59,515 nt of DNA from an uncultured Eubacteriales bacterium (GCA_900318145.1 ONJM01000016.1:1-59515), one strand, 5' to 3'; counted from the stretch's first letter, positions 50,155 to 58,805 are shown. A program made the numbers and translations. The notes: generated by a model from the letters alone, not told the origin.

Positions 50155-51027
50155 ATGCATGATATCTGGAATCCGTGGCACGGCTGCGTCAGGTGCAGCG
50201 AGGGATGCGAAAACTGCTATATGTACTTCCTGGACGGGATGAGAGACAAGGACGGCGCGGAAATATACCGGACGTCCGGTTTCCGGTATCCGCTGTCCAG
50301 GGACAGACAGGGACGGTACAGGATCAAAAGCGGCGAGATGATCAGCGTCTGCATGACCTCTGACTTCTTCCTGGAGGAAGCGGATCAGTGGCGCGGCGAA
50401 GCATGGGATATTATCCGTACACGGAGCGACGTGATATTTTATCTGCTGACCAAGCGGCCGCAGCGGGTTGCCGGCTGCCTGCCGGCAGACTGGGGCAGCG
50501 GCTGGGAAAATGTTTTTTTCAACGTGACATGCGAAAACCAAAGGAGAGCTGACGAACGGATTCCGATATTGCTGGAGCTGCCGTTCAGGCATAAGGGCGT
50601 GAGCTGTACGCCGCTGATCGGGTCGGTCAGCCTGGGGAAATATCTTGACAGCGGACAGATTGAAAGGGTTCTCTGCGGCGGGGAGAATTACGGCGGAAGA
50701 AGGCCCTGCCGGTTCGAATGGGTCAGGGCCCTTCAGGAAGAATGCGTATCCAGGGATATTACCTTCTGTTTCCTGGAAACGGGGACGGTATTTATCAAGG
50801 ACGGGAAGCAGTATGAGCTTGCCGATAAACGGCTTCAGACAAGGCAGGCTTTCAGGTCCGGCATGAACCATGCGGGAAAACCAATGCGCTTCAATCTTAC
50901 AGACAGCTGGGGGCTGCCGATTCCTGAGAAGGAACTGTATGTGAAGCATTACTGCGGAAACTGTGAGGAATGCTCCATGAAACTGGTCTGCAACGGCTGC
51001 AGCGACTGCGGGAAATGCAGCCGGTAG
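50155..51027 (+). CDS. DUF5131 (phage Gp37/Gp68-like) family protein
   Basis: The 290-residue protein opens with the family signature WNPWHGCVRCSEGCENCYMY, in which closely spaced cysteines resemble a metal or radical-SAM-like cluster. It continues with SVCMTSDFFLEEADQWR, FYLLTKRPQRV, NVFFNVTCENQRRADERIP and LCGGENYGGRRPCRFEWVRA, all hallmarks of DUF5131. The C-terminus carries an extra Cys-rich tail (eight Cys in the last 30 residues). The family is frequent in phages and mobile elements and has no known function. AGGGA precedes the ATG. Confidence 0.87.
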   Translation: MHDIWNPWHGCVRCSEGCENCYMYFLDGMRDKDGAEIYRTSGFRYPLSRDRQGRYRIKSGEMISVCMTSDFFLEEADQWRGEAWDIIRTRSDVIFYLLTKRPQRVAGCLPADWGSGWENVFFNVTCENQRRADERIPILLELPFRHKGVSCTPLIGSVSLGKYLDSGQIERVLCGGENYGGRRPCRFEWVRALQEECVSRDITFCFLETGTVFIKDGKQYELADKRLQTRQAFRSGMNHAGKPMRFNLTDSWGLPIPEKELYVKHYCGNCEECSMKLVCNGCSDCGKCSR

Positions 51028-51037
51028 AAAAAGCTGT

Positions 51038-53107
51038 TTATTTTCCCCAGATTACCAGCCGGTCCTCCGGCTTCACATACATGGTATCATTCTCCGCGAC
51101 GCCGAAGGTTTCGGCGTATTCGGGCATCATCTGGCTGATTACGTTCACCCGCAGGTGATTCGGCGCGTGCGTGTCCATCGTAAGCAGCATCGGCGCCACA
51201 AGGAAATTTACAACCTGCTCATACATTTTTGCGTACATCGTGAAAAACGCCTTAAGGTCCTTATCATCCCGTGAGGCAGCCAGGGACAGCGCGGCCCGCA
51301 TACCGACCAGGTCCGCGCCGTTCTCCGCTTTCATCTGGGCGCCGTTTGTCGGAAATCCCGGAAGAACGGTAATCGCACTGTAATAATCCACGATTTTATC
51401 CACCCGGGCCAGAAAGTCCTGCAGGTCATTCTCGTGCAGGATCGGTACCGGCTCGGCATATCCGTTGAGCTGGCTTCCCATAAAGTCGAACCCGTGGCCC
51501 AGCTCATGACCGATCACTGTGCCGATACCGCCCAGGATCTGCATTTCCGTAATACCGTCCCACCAGAGCACGGGACTGATAAAATTCGGCAGGATATTGA
51601 TGGAATTGGAAGCGGGATCATAGAAGCAGTTGACCATGGACGGTGAGGAGGCCCGCCAGAACAGATCAGCTGTGGCAGGCTGGCCGATCATCCGGTTCTC
51701 CAGTTCGTTCCGGTACGCGCGGAGCGCCAGATAGTTTCCCAGCAGGGTGCCGCCTTCCTCTGCTGTTTTCAGCCGCAGGCCGGAAAAGTCCAGGTATCCG
51801 TCCTTCGGCCCGAGAATGTTCAGCTGCATGTTGTCGATTTTTTCGATGGCATCCGCCCGGGTAGACCCGCTGATCCATTCGGTCTCATTAAAAAGCTTCC
51901 GGTACTCCTCCAGCAGGCCGTGTGTCACTTCGGTCAGCTTTTCTTTTACGCTGCTGCCAAGGATATTTTCCGTATACAGCTGCGCCAGCAGCGCGCTGAA
52001 AGCAGGCGCGCGGTCACAGGCGTTCCAGGCGTTTCCTTCCGCGATCAGCGGGAGCTGGGCGTACCGGTTGAAGACTTCCTGGCTGACATAGCTTGCGCAC
52101 TCCATCATCACCTTAAAAGCTGTAAGCGTTTTCAGTGTTTCCAGGTTTTCCTCCGTCCAGAGCCTGTCCAGCGCGGTCAGCCAGTCGCTTGTCGCGATAA
52201 AATACGCCGGGGAAACGTCCTTGCCGAACTTTTTCAGCGTAGCCGCCAGCGGGAAGGAGGAACAGAGCCTGACGGTTTCTTCCGCGGAAAGGATCAGGGC
52301 GCTTTTTGCGGCCAGACCGTATTCCCCGTTGACGATGGTACTGGTATTGGGATACAGGCTGGCATAGGATACTTCTGTATTGAACAGGTCAAGCATCTTC
52401 CCGGAGGTTTCCTCCTCCGGAATCCCGATCAGCATCAGCGCGGGCTTCGCTTTCGCGGCAAGGTTCAGCCGGGCCATCTTCATACTAAGCGCATCGGCCG
52501 TAGCCATCGGAGCGTCGTAAGCTTCAATTCCCAGCAGGGGGTCATCCGACATGGAAAGCGCCGGCATGATATACGCAATGTTGCGGCTCCGCAGACTCTC
52601 GGGCGAAACAGAGAAGAAAAGATAAGGGGAGAACGGGAAATCCTCCGACAGGAGAACTTCATTCAGCGCGGAAACCGACTCCGCCGCCTGAATCCGTCCG
52701 ATATATTCCGTCACCTCACCGAGACCCTGGGCTTTCAGGGCCGTGTCATCCGAGGCCAGCTGCCAGAAAATCCGCAGCTGATCCATGCCGGGAGCGGAAA
52801 AGCTTTCGTCATGAATCATATCTATTACTGCCGGCTGGAGCTGCGCGGAGCTGCTCAGCGGCATGTAGGCCATCTTCGCCTGGTGAGCGGCAAGCCCGTC
52901 ATAGTTTACACTCAGGTAAAGATCATCCCTCGGGGACGGTGCTTCCGCGGGCAGGTTGCCGCTGACGATACTGGTGACCCAGGGAGAGCCGTACAGCTCC
53001 TCCTGTTCCTCCGCGGGCTGCGCTTCCGCGGCAGCAAAGGCAATGTTCAGCGTAAGGGCGAAGGCCAGCAGGACAGCCAGCCATCTGTTGGTATTATGCT
53101 TCATCAT
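51038..53107 (-). CDS. Secreted M13-family metallopeptidase (neprilysin/PepO-like)
   Basis: The start at 53107 has AAGGAG 5-6 bases ahead, followed by a signal peptide (NRWLAVLLAFALTLNIAFAA). The 689-residue protein shows the M13 hallmarks: zinc site HELGHGFDF near residues 534-538, the third ligand in ENGADLVGM near 594, and a C-terminal HLRVNVISQMMPEYAETFGV. The upstream domain has FYDPASNSINILPNFISPVL, equivalent to the NAYY-type substrate strand in the family. No lipobox is present, so it is either secreted or loosely attached. M13 peptidases cleave small peptides. It ends 10 bases from the convergent DUF5131 gene. Confidence 0.9.
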   Translation of the reverse strand: MMKHNTNRWLAVLLAFALTLNIAFAAAEAQPAEEQEELYGSPWVTSIVSGNLPAEAPSPRDDLYLSVNYDGLAAHQAKMAYMPLSSSAQLQPAVIDMIHDESFSAPGMDQLRIFWQLASDDTALKAQGLGEVTEYIGRIQAAESVSALNEVLLSEDFPFSPYLFFSVSPESLRSRNIAYIMPALSMSDDPLLGIEAYDAPMATADALSMKMARLNLAAKAKPALMLIGIPEEETSGKMLDLFNTEVSYASLYPNTSTIVNGEYGLAAKSALILSAEETVRLCSSFPLAATLKKFGKDVSPAYFIATSDWLTALDRLWTEENLETLKTLTAFKVMMECASYVSQEVFNRYAQLPLIAEGNAWNACDRAPAFSALLAQLYTENILGSSVKEKLTEVTHGLLEEYRKLFNETEWISGSTRADAIEKIDNMQLNILGPKDGYLDFSGLRLKTAEEGGTLLGNYLALRAYRNELENRMIGQPATADLFWRASSPSMVNCFYDPASNSINILPNFISPVLWWDGITEMQILGGIGTVIGHELGHGFDFMGSQLNGYAEPVPILHENDLQDFLARVDKIVDYYSAITVLPGFPTNGAQMKAENGADLVGMRAALSLAASRDDKDLKAFFTMYAKMYEQVVNFLVAPMLLTMDTHAPNHLRVNVISQMMPEYAETFGVAENDTMYVKPEDRLVIWGK

Positions 53108-53350
53108 GGATTCTCCTTCTTGCGGATGATCTGTATTTTCCGCCATCCGCTGCAGATGGCGAAAAATAATCTGTCATGATTTTTTTTCGCATTTCAGCCA
53201 AATATTTCCTGCTGAAAGCGGATATCTGTGTTTTTTCAGGATAATGAACGGCGTCCGCGTCAACTACTCGCCTGAAAGTACAGGACGGGCTGCGCCAACA
53301 TGAAGGCGGCTTACCTGCGGAACCGGACCGGGATTGCTTTTTGCCCGAAC

Positions 53351-53375
53351 AAAAACCCGGCTCCGGAGAGCCGGG
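53351..53375 (-). terminator. Terminator of the small secreted protein gene
   Basis: CCCGGCT (53356-53362) pairs with AGCCGGG (53369-53375). TTTTT follows on the minus strand, 22 bases past the stop codon. Confidence 0.82.
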
Positions 53376-53397
53376 CAGGAGAGAAGATCCGGGAAAC

Positions 53398-54045
53398 TCA
53401 GTTCCAGGGAGAATAGGTATAGAGGAACTCAACCAGCTTTCCGTTCGCGTCAAAGGTTACCTTGGTGTTGTACGGGGAGAAGTTCCTATCCGCCAGCAGG
53501 AGATCGAGCAGTTCTTCATAGCCCTTTTTCACCGGCGCTTCCAGGTTTTCCGGATCGCTCCAGTCCAGGAAGCTGATGTCTTTTTCCAGCGGGACTGTAA
53601 TGGTGAAGAGGTCCGTATAGAACATGTTGTCGGTTTCCGTGCGGGCAACATAGTACCCGTCTTTCGTCCGGGTGAAGGAATATTCGTCGGAATTGCCGTC
53701 CTTGACGCAGAATCCGAACTCATCGGCTGTCTTTTCCATAACCATGATGGATCTTCCGGGCGCGAAGGAGATGATATCGCGTTCCTTCAGATTTTCGATG
53801 TCCTTCGCTTCGAATCTGGTTTCCTCACTTGCGGTGATTGTAATTGTGTAAAACGCGTCCTCATCCTCGCCGTAGCATTCATTCCTGGTGACGCTGGCCT
53901 CAAATGTTTTGCCGCTGACCAGCGTTTTGAACGTTTCGGACATGGCCGGTTTGTACAGGGTGGAAGAAGGGATTTCTTCCGCGCAGGCTGATACCGCGAG
54001 GCATGCGATCAGCAGCGCACACAGAATAGCAGATATTTTTTTCAT
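53398..54045 (-). CDS. Small secreted or lipid-anchored protein of unknown function
   Basis: The 215-residue protein has a signal peptide. The segment LLIACLAVSACAEE contains two possible lipobox cysteines (LIAC and VSAC) and also a plain AxA-type site (ACA-EE), so lipoprotein or secreted forms are both possible. The mature part alternates short strands (FEASVTRNECYGEDEDAFYT, IMVMEKTADEFGFCVKDG, NMFYTDLFTITVPLEKDIS) and ends KLVEFLYTYSPWN, a compact beta fold that I cannot match. AGGAGG precedes the ATG. It stands alone, with a terminator behind. Confidence 0.7.
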   Translation of the reverse strand: MKKISAILCALLIACLAVSACAEEIPSSTLYKPAMSETFKTLVSGKTFEASVTRNECYGEDEDAFYTITITASEETRFEAKDIENLKERDIISFAPGRSIMVMEKTADEFGFCVKDGNSDEYSFTRTKDGYYVARTETDNMFYTDLFTITVPLEKDISFLDWSDPENLEAPVKKGYEELLDLLLADRNFSPYNTKVTFDANGKLVEFLYTYSPWN

Positions 54046-54127
54046 TTTGGTTTCCTCCTTTTTTCATTCATCATTACTTGTTTTCGCTGCTGTCCGGAGG
54101 CGGTTTTTTCCGGTTCTCCGGACCCTT

Positions 54128-54346
54128 GTCATTAATGCTGAAATCCGGCACATGGTCCATGCGCGGCAGCACGATGCAGTGCCGTCTTTCGCTTTCCGGG
54201 CGCTGGTTAAGCCCGGCACCTATACATACGCAGTCCGGGAAGCGGGTGGCACCGGAAAAAGTCAGTACAGCGATCCGGGCAGCGGACGGTTTCACAAGGA
54301 CCGGCACAGACAGGTATTCAAAACAGTCCGTGATATGATGGAATAG
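54128..54346 (+). pseudogene. Possible remnant of a pilin isopeptide (Spy0128-like) domain
   Basis: In an otherwise gene-free stretch (54046-54531) the plus frame reads VPSFAFRALVKPGTYTYAVR followed by EAGGTG, which resembles the conserved PGTYTYTVxE strand of Spy0128-type surface domains. No start, signal peptide or sorting signal is found and the downstream residues are not domain-like. It may be decayed, or chance. Low confidence. Confidence 0.25.
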
Positions 54347-54412
54347 CCCGGACGGCAATCAAAACCGCGCCGGCATTTGAGTGCATAAATCTCAGGAAAA
54401 CCGGCCGGAATA

Positions 54413-54433
54413 CCGGGAGAAACCCGGTTTTTT
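54413..54433 (+). terminator. Plus-strand terminator in the intergenic region
   Basis: CCGGG (54413-54417) pairs with CCCGG (54423-54427), followed by TTTTTT. No intact plus-strand gene precedes it, which fits a decayed gene at 54128-54346. Confidence 0.5.
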
Positions 54434-54481
54434 CCGGCTGCTCTAAGCGGCTGCTCCGGATTCTGCCGGATATATTTGAAA

Positions 54482-54520
54482 CGAAAAAAGTGGCTTCGGC
54501 AATGATGCCGGAGCCACTTT
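54482..54520 (-). terminator. Terminator of the flavoprotein reductase gene
   Basis: On the minus strand AAAGTGGCT-CGGC-type arms (54507-54520 with 54488-54501, one mismatch) are followed by TTTTTT. It lies 12 bases after the stop. Confidence 0.82.
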
Positions 54521-54531
54521 GCTTCAGGGAA

Positions 54532-57042
54532 TTACTTGTTATCCTCGAGGATCGCGTTGGCAGCTGTACGGCCGGAAACGAAGATCTCGACAATGGCATT
54601 GCCGCCGAGCCGGTTGCCGCCGTGGATTCCGCCGGTCACCTCGCCCGCGGCATAGAGGCCGGGGATGACTGCGCCGTCAGTATTCAGCACATGGCGGTTT
54701 ACGTCCACCTTCAGGCCGCCCATGGTGTGATGGGTGGAGGGGGCCATCAGACGGACAAACACTTCGGTATTGTCCAGATCATAGGTATCCGGCAGATACT
54801 TGCCGTTTTCATCCTTCTGGACATTGCCGACAGTACGATCCGCAGACTTCTTGTCGACGTCCGGGTAAACCGCGGAACCGGTGTTGGCCTTTTCCATGAC
54901 AGCCGCGTCATAAGCTTTGACTGTGGCCAGCATGGTGGCCGCGTCGGCCTGAACATCCTTGAATTCAGGATTCTTCAGCAGCTCGGAGAGCTCCGCTTCA
55001 TTGCAGTGGATTTTGTAGTAGCGGCCCTCAAAGGCATCCTTCGTCAGCTGCGCGGTGGGCGGTCCGGGAATATGCTGCTCAGCGTTGAAGAATTCAATGA
55101 ACACGCCGGGGGTGCCGTTCTTGACCATGCCGTTCCGGAATTCAGCCAGAGACAGCACGTCACGTTCAGAAGCTTCATCCACGAAGCGCTTGCCGGTCAC
55201 AGGGCTGACCCAGCAGGCATAGGTACCGCTGCCGAAAGCCAGGTTGCCATTGTCCACCCAGGAAATAGGCATGAGCTGGGTGAAGTCCATTCCGGTGACA
55301 TCCGCGCCGACCGCCTGCGCCATCACGATTCCGTCGCCGACCTGCGAAGAACGGTTGGTGGTTTTGGTGGACGGGGTCAGATACGCGGTGTCCCAGTACG
55401 CGTTGTCGCGAAGTACCAGGTCAATGTTTGCCGCATAGCCGCCGGTGCACAGCACGACGCCTTTTTCAGCGTGAGCGGTCACTTCGGTTCCGTCGAACAT
55501 TACAGCCTTGACACCGGTGACTTTTCCGTCTTCGACAATCAGATCCGTGGCGGTGGTGCGGGTCAGAATATTTTCTTCACCGATAACGCCCAGGGGACCC
55601 TGGAAGTATACGGTCCAGTTGCTGTGCTGGGGAGCGGGATACTCGTTTTCACGATACCACAGCGCGCCGATCAGGGTGGGCTGGGTGTGCTTGAACTGAG
55701 CACCCATGGATTCCAGCCAGGGCTTCAGATCCTGACCGTCCAGGATAAACTGGCGGACCAGATCCAGATCGCCGTAGATCCAGCGGGATTTGTCCGCCGT
55801 CTGGCGGAGGCCGCCGTAATAGGTCTGGAAGATATGCAGATTGAGAGTGGAGAACAGGGTCAGTTCAGTTTCCGGCGTCCCCTCGGCAAGCTTGGGTTCA
55901 GCCCAGTCGAGGTAAGCCTGAATCTCTTTTTTCAGTTCCTGCAGGACAGGGAGATATTCGGCATGAACACCGTGCTTCGCAAGCTCAATATCGTCGCCGG
56001 CGACGAATTCATTCGTCTTGTAGAACTCTTCATCAAAGGGTTCTTCGCTCCAGCTCAGGATATTCTTGAGGGTGTCGATATTGCCGGCGGCTGCCTTGAC
56101 CTTCTCATAGGACTGGCCGTCGCCGCTGTAGGTGCCCTCGGTAGCGTCCGGATCTGCCGGATCCCAGACCAGGTAGGGCATTACGGACTGGAACTGGCCG
56201 CCGGAAACCAGCGTGTTACCGCCGACTTCCGCGTTCTTTTCGATCAGCAGAACAGAGCAGCCGTTCTGGGTTGCCTGGGCTGCCGCCGCCATACCGGCGC
56301 CGCCGCCGCCGACCACAACCACATCCACCGTCTTTTCAATGGGGGCCTGGGCGCTATGCTCCGTCTTTGCGGCTTTGAAGGCGTCCAGGTTGGTGCAGCC
56401 AGCCTGCTCCGCGGCATCATTCACCGCGTTTCTGAGCGCCCGGCTGGTGAAAGTTGCGCCGGAAACGCCGTCCACGCCGGAGCCGTTGGCGGCAATCATT
56501 TCAGGAATCATGATCGCGAAGGCCGGAGTTCCGACATGAGCGGTTTCCATGTTTCCGCCCTCGACAGGCTCGATTGCTGTGACCGCGGTGTCAGAGAAGG
56601 TAACCTTGACCGTCACGGTTCCGTTGTAGCCGTCCGCGGTTGCTTCGTACTCGCCGGCGGTAAAGGTCATGGGAGCATCGGCGGCAGGAGCCGCTTCAGC
56701 GCTTCCGGCTGCCTGCGCCAGAGCCTTGGCGGCAGCTTCCTTCACGGCGCCCGTGGTCATGGTAGCGCCTGCAACACCGTCGATTTCAGTGGACTGCTTT
56801 TCCAGAATCTGATTGATCAGTTCGGGAATTGCGGCGCCGCCGACTGTGGGGGTTTCCGCATCACCGGTGATCTCGACGGCTGTAACTGTACTGCCGTCCA
56901 CGGTGACGGATACTTTGACGTCTCCGCCAAAGCCCTGGGCAGTTGCCTCATAGGTGCCGGGAGTATAGCCGTCCGCGGAAGCGAAGACAGCGCAGCCCAG
57001 AACCAGGCAAAGGCTCAGGAGAAGGGAAACAAGTTTTTTCAT
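54532..57042 (-). CDS. Exported FAD-dependent fumarate-reductase-like flavoprotein with two FMN-binding domains
   Basis: The start at 57042 has GAAGGA just ahead; MKDP at 57054 is the alternative. The 836-residue protein has a signal peptide (KKLVSLLLSLCLVLGCAVF, cleavage ASA-DGY). Two FMN-binding domains follow, with flavinylation-type motifs DGVAGATMT (Thr94) and DGVSGATFT (Thr197), the kind ApbE uses to link FMN. A flavocytochrome c/urocanate reductase-type FAD domain begins with VVVGGGGAGMAA near 243. Near the end is THHTMGGLKVD, a substrate-domain motif, and GGIHGGNRLGGNAIVEI. It probably reduces an enoate outside the membrane, taking electrons through the FMN carriers. ApbE is not in the window. 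Confidence 0.9.
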   Translation of the reverse strand: MKKLVSLLLSLCLVLGCAVFASADGYTPGTYEATAQGFGGDVKVSVTVDGSTVTAVEITGDAETPTVGGAAIPELINQILEKQSTEIDGVAGATMTTGAVKEAAAKALAQAAGSAEAAPAADAPMTFTAGEYEATADGYNGTVTVKVTFSDTAVTAIEPVEGGNMETAHVGTPAFAIMIPEMIAANGSGVDGVSGATFTSRALRNAVNDAAEQAGCTNLDAFKAAKTEHSAQAPIEKTVDVVVVGGGGAGMAAAAQATQNGCSVLLIEKNAEVGGNTLVSGGQFQSVMPYLVWDPADPDATEGTYSGDGQSYEKVKAAAGNIDTLKNILSWSEEPFDEEFYKTNEFVAGDDIELAKHGVHAEYLPVLQELKKEIQAYLDWAEPKLAEGTPETELTLFSTLNLHIFQTYYGGLRQTADKSRWIYGDLDLVRQFILDGQDLKPWLESMGAQFKHTQPTLIGALWYRENEYPAPQHSNWTVYFQGPLGVIGEENILTRTTATDLIVEDGKVTGVKAVMFDGTEVTAHAEKGVVLCTGGYAANIDLVLRDNAYWDTAYLTPSTKTTNRSSQVGDGIVMAQAVGADVTGMDFTQLMPISWVDNGNLAFGSGTYACWVSPVTGKRFVDEASERDVLSLAEFRNGMVKNGTPGVFIEFFNAEQHIPGPPTAQLTKDAFEGRYYKIHCNEAELSELLKNPEFKDVQADAATMLATVKAYDAAVMEKANTGSAVYPDVDKKSADRTVGNVQKDENGKYLPDTYDLDNTEVFVRLMAPSTHHTMGGLKVDVNRHVLNTDGAVIPGLYAAGEVTGGIHGGNRLGGNAIVEIFVSGRTAANAILEDNK

Positions 57043-57104
57043 TGGATCCTTCATCCTTTCATATTTTGTTTTGATGGGGGCGGTTTGCCCGAATCAATAG
57101 TAAA

Positions 57105-57157
57105 ATTATACCATTTGCCAAATTATGGGTCAACCAATAATTGGGAAAATGGCAAAT
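57105..57157 (-). promoter_or_regulatory. Flavoprotein promoter with inverted-repeat operator
   Basis: On the minus strand TTGACC (57128-57133) and TATAAT (57105-57110) are 17 bp apart. ATTTGCC (57113-57119, within the spacer) and GGCAAAT (57151-57157, upstream) form an inverted repeat, and a related ATATGGCAATATGG lies at 57174. The ArsR-type gene downstream on the other strand is the likely binder. Confidence 0.65.
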
Positions 57158-57190
57158 AAAAGCATATAGCACTATATGGCAATATGGTAA

Positions 57191-57311
57191 AATGAGGAAG
57201 CGGATTTCTGGTTATCTGTCAGGCACGATGTCAATGCCGTGGCCGTGGAGGAAACAAAACTCGCGGCGCTGGAGGATATCAGCGCGCATTTTCAGGAGGT
57301 GACCGGCGTAT
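57191..57311 (+). pseudogene. Open remnant overlapping the ArsR/DUF2087 gene start
   Basis: A frame open from 57191 reads protein-like (VNAVAVEETKLAALEDISAH) and ends with TGA overlapping the next ATG (ATGA at 57310). It has no ATG; the only in-frame starts are weak GTG codons such as 57239. It may be a truncated gene or a leader peptide that couples translation. Confidence 0.3.
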
Positions 57312-57861
57312 GACGCAGGAAAATGCGCTGAAGCTTTTCAAGTGTCTTTCGGATATGTCCCGGCTGCGCATCATACAGTCGCTGACGCAGGGAGAGATGT
57401 ATACGGAGCTGCTTGCTGAACGTCTGGGGCTGACGCCGCCTACCGTTTCCTTCCACATGAAAAAGCTGGAGGACGCAGGACTGGTCGTTTCACGCAAGGA
57501 ACAGTATTACACGGTCTATTCTCTGAACCGCGATGTGCTTGAAAAAACCAATTATGAGGTCGCGGCTTCTGAACCCGAGCAGATCGATGAGCAACAGAAA
57601 CGGGAAGAGGTGTACCGGCAGAAAGTCATCAGGGCATTCTTTGAATATGGCAGACTGCGGGCCATTCCGGTTCAGCGTAAAAAGAAACTGATCTGCTACG
57701 AACTGATCGCTGAGCATTTCAAGCCCGGCAGGGTGTATGAAGAGAAAGAAGTCAACGCGATCATTTCTCCCATCTGTGAGGATTACTGCACCATTCGCCG
57801 GGATATGATCAGTGAAGGTATCTTCAGGCGGGATGGCACCCGGTATGTCCGGCTGAAGTGA
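57310..57861 (+). CDS. ArsR-type HTH regulator with DUF2087 domain
   Basis: The 183-residue protein has an ArsR winged helix (residues 5-75: FKCLSDMSRLRIIQSLTQGE, LGLTPPTVSFHMKKLEDAGL) and, after a short charged linker, a DUF2087 domain (RKKKLICYELIAEHFKPGRV, YEEKEVNAIISPICEDYCTI, RRDMISEGIFRRDGTRYVRL). The DUF2087 fold is widespread in Firmicutes regulators of unknown ligand. AGGAGGTGA precedes the ATG. It is divergent from the flavoprotein gene, and the inverted repeats in between suggest that it controls that gene. No metal-binding cysteine motif of classical ArsR is seen. Confidence 0.87.
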   Translation: MTQENALKLFKCLSDMSRLRIIQSLTQGEMYTELLAERLGLTPPTVSFHMKKLEDAGLVVSRKEQYYTVYSLNRDVLEKTNYEVAASEPEQIDEQQKREEVYRQKVIRAFFEYGRLRAIPVQRKKKLICYELIAEHFKPGRVYEEKEVNAIISPICEDYCTIRRDMISEGIFRRDGTRYVRLK

Positions 57862-57961
57862 ATGCGGTTTACGAATTGCGGATTATCTTCGGGCGGTTCG
57901 GGCAAATAAATATCCGGGACTGCTTCCATGATAAAGGCAACCCGGAATATACGGAGGCTCC

Positions 57962-58510
57962 ATGAAAACACTGATATTGAACGGCTCCCCCAGGGAAAAC
58001 GGCGACACGGCCGGCCTGATCAGGGAAGTGATCAGAAAACTGCCCGGAGAGTACAGCGTTGTGGATGCATACCGGTGCAGCATTTCTCCCTGCGTTGACT
58101 GCCGGTACTGCTGGAAGCATAATGGCTGCGCGGTAAAGGATGAAATGCAGGAAGTATATGAATACATACAGGAATGCGACAATATAATAATCGCCTCGCC
58201 GGTTTATTTTTCGGAACTGACAGGAAAACTGCTGGATCTGGGAAGCAGGCTCCAGACATATTACTGCGCTGCCCGTTTTCGGAAGGAAAAGCCCATCAGG
58301 AAGGAGAAACGCGGCGCAGTCATATTGGTCGGCGGCGGGGACGGCAATATGGACAAGGCATACAGCACAGCCTGTACGCTTCTGCATCAGATGAACTGCC
58401 ACACCATTCATGAACTGGTATGCAGTCACAATACAAATGAAACACCCGCCGCCGAGGACATCAGCGCAATTCAGGGAATTGACAGGATTATCAGTTTCTT
58501 TGCAGGATAA
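57962..58510 (+). CDS. Flavodoxin-like NAD(P)H-dependent FMN reductase
   Basis: The 182-residue flavodoxin-fold protein has the FMN phosphate loop LNGSPRENGDTAGLI. A cysteine motif follows (SISPCVDCRYCWKHNGC), as in iron-sulfur flavoproteins, and then the conserved IIIASPVYFSELTGKLLDLG. Four cysteines in that region may bind a cluster or be redox-active. A CAVKDEM segment typical of the NADPH-dependent reductase branch is present. AGGCTCC-type ribosome site is weak, but ATG at 57962 fits the family N-terminus. Electron partner unknown; it may serve the flavoprotein system nearby, which is inference. Confidence 0.88.
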   Translation: MKTLILNGSPRENGDTAGLIREVIRKLPGEYSVVDAYRCSISPCVDCRYCWKHNGCAVKDEMQEVYEYIQECDNIIIASPVYFSELTGKLLDLGSRLQTYYCAARFRKEKPIRKEKRGAVILVGGGDGNMDKAYSTACTLLHQMNCHTIHELVCSHNTNETPAAEDISAIQGIDRIISFFAG

Positions 58511-58519
58511 TAAGAATTT

Positions 58520-58730
58520 ATGGATAATGTGAAAAACGATACGTTTTATATAGAACGGATCCGCAGCGATCTGGCTCATATTACCCGTCATATGAAAAAA
58601 GTCGACTATGATTCCCTGGACTGCCATGTACAGACTCCGGAATCGTATTGTCCATGATTATGGCAATGCGGATCCGGAAATTATATCTGAAACGCTGAAA
58701 AATGACATAACTGGCTGCTGGGGCTTATAA
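58520..58730 (+). pseudogene. HepT/DUF86 HEPN-type toxin gene with internal deletion
   Basis: The plus strand at 58520 reads MDNVKNDTFYIERIRSDLAH followed by ITRHMKKVDYDSLD, the N-terminus of HepT-like nucleases. It then stops in frame, but a second frame reads YRLRNRIVHDYGNADPEIIS and ETLKNDITG to 58730, the conserved C-terminus with the HEPN R-x4-H motif (RNRIVH). About 30-40 middle residues are missing and the frame is shifted at the junction, so the gene is broken. No MNT antitoxin gene is adjacent. Confidence 0.75.
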
Positions 58731-58805
58731 TATAAAAACTTGACGTGTAAATTAAGTTTTGACAATATGTACGATGATCCTTCAGGCGGGAGGGAAACGG
58801 ATAAT

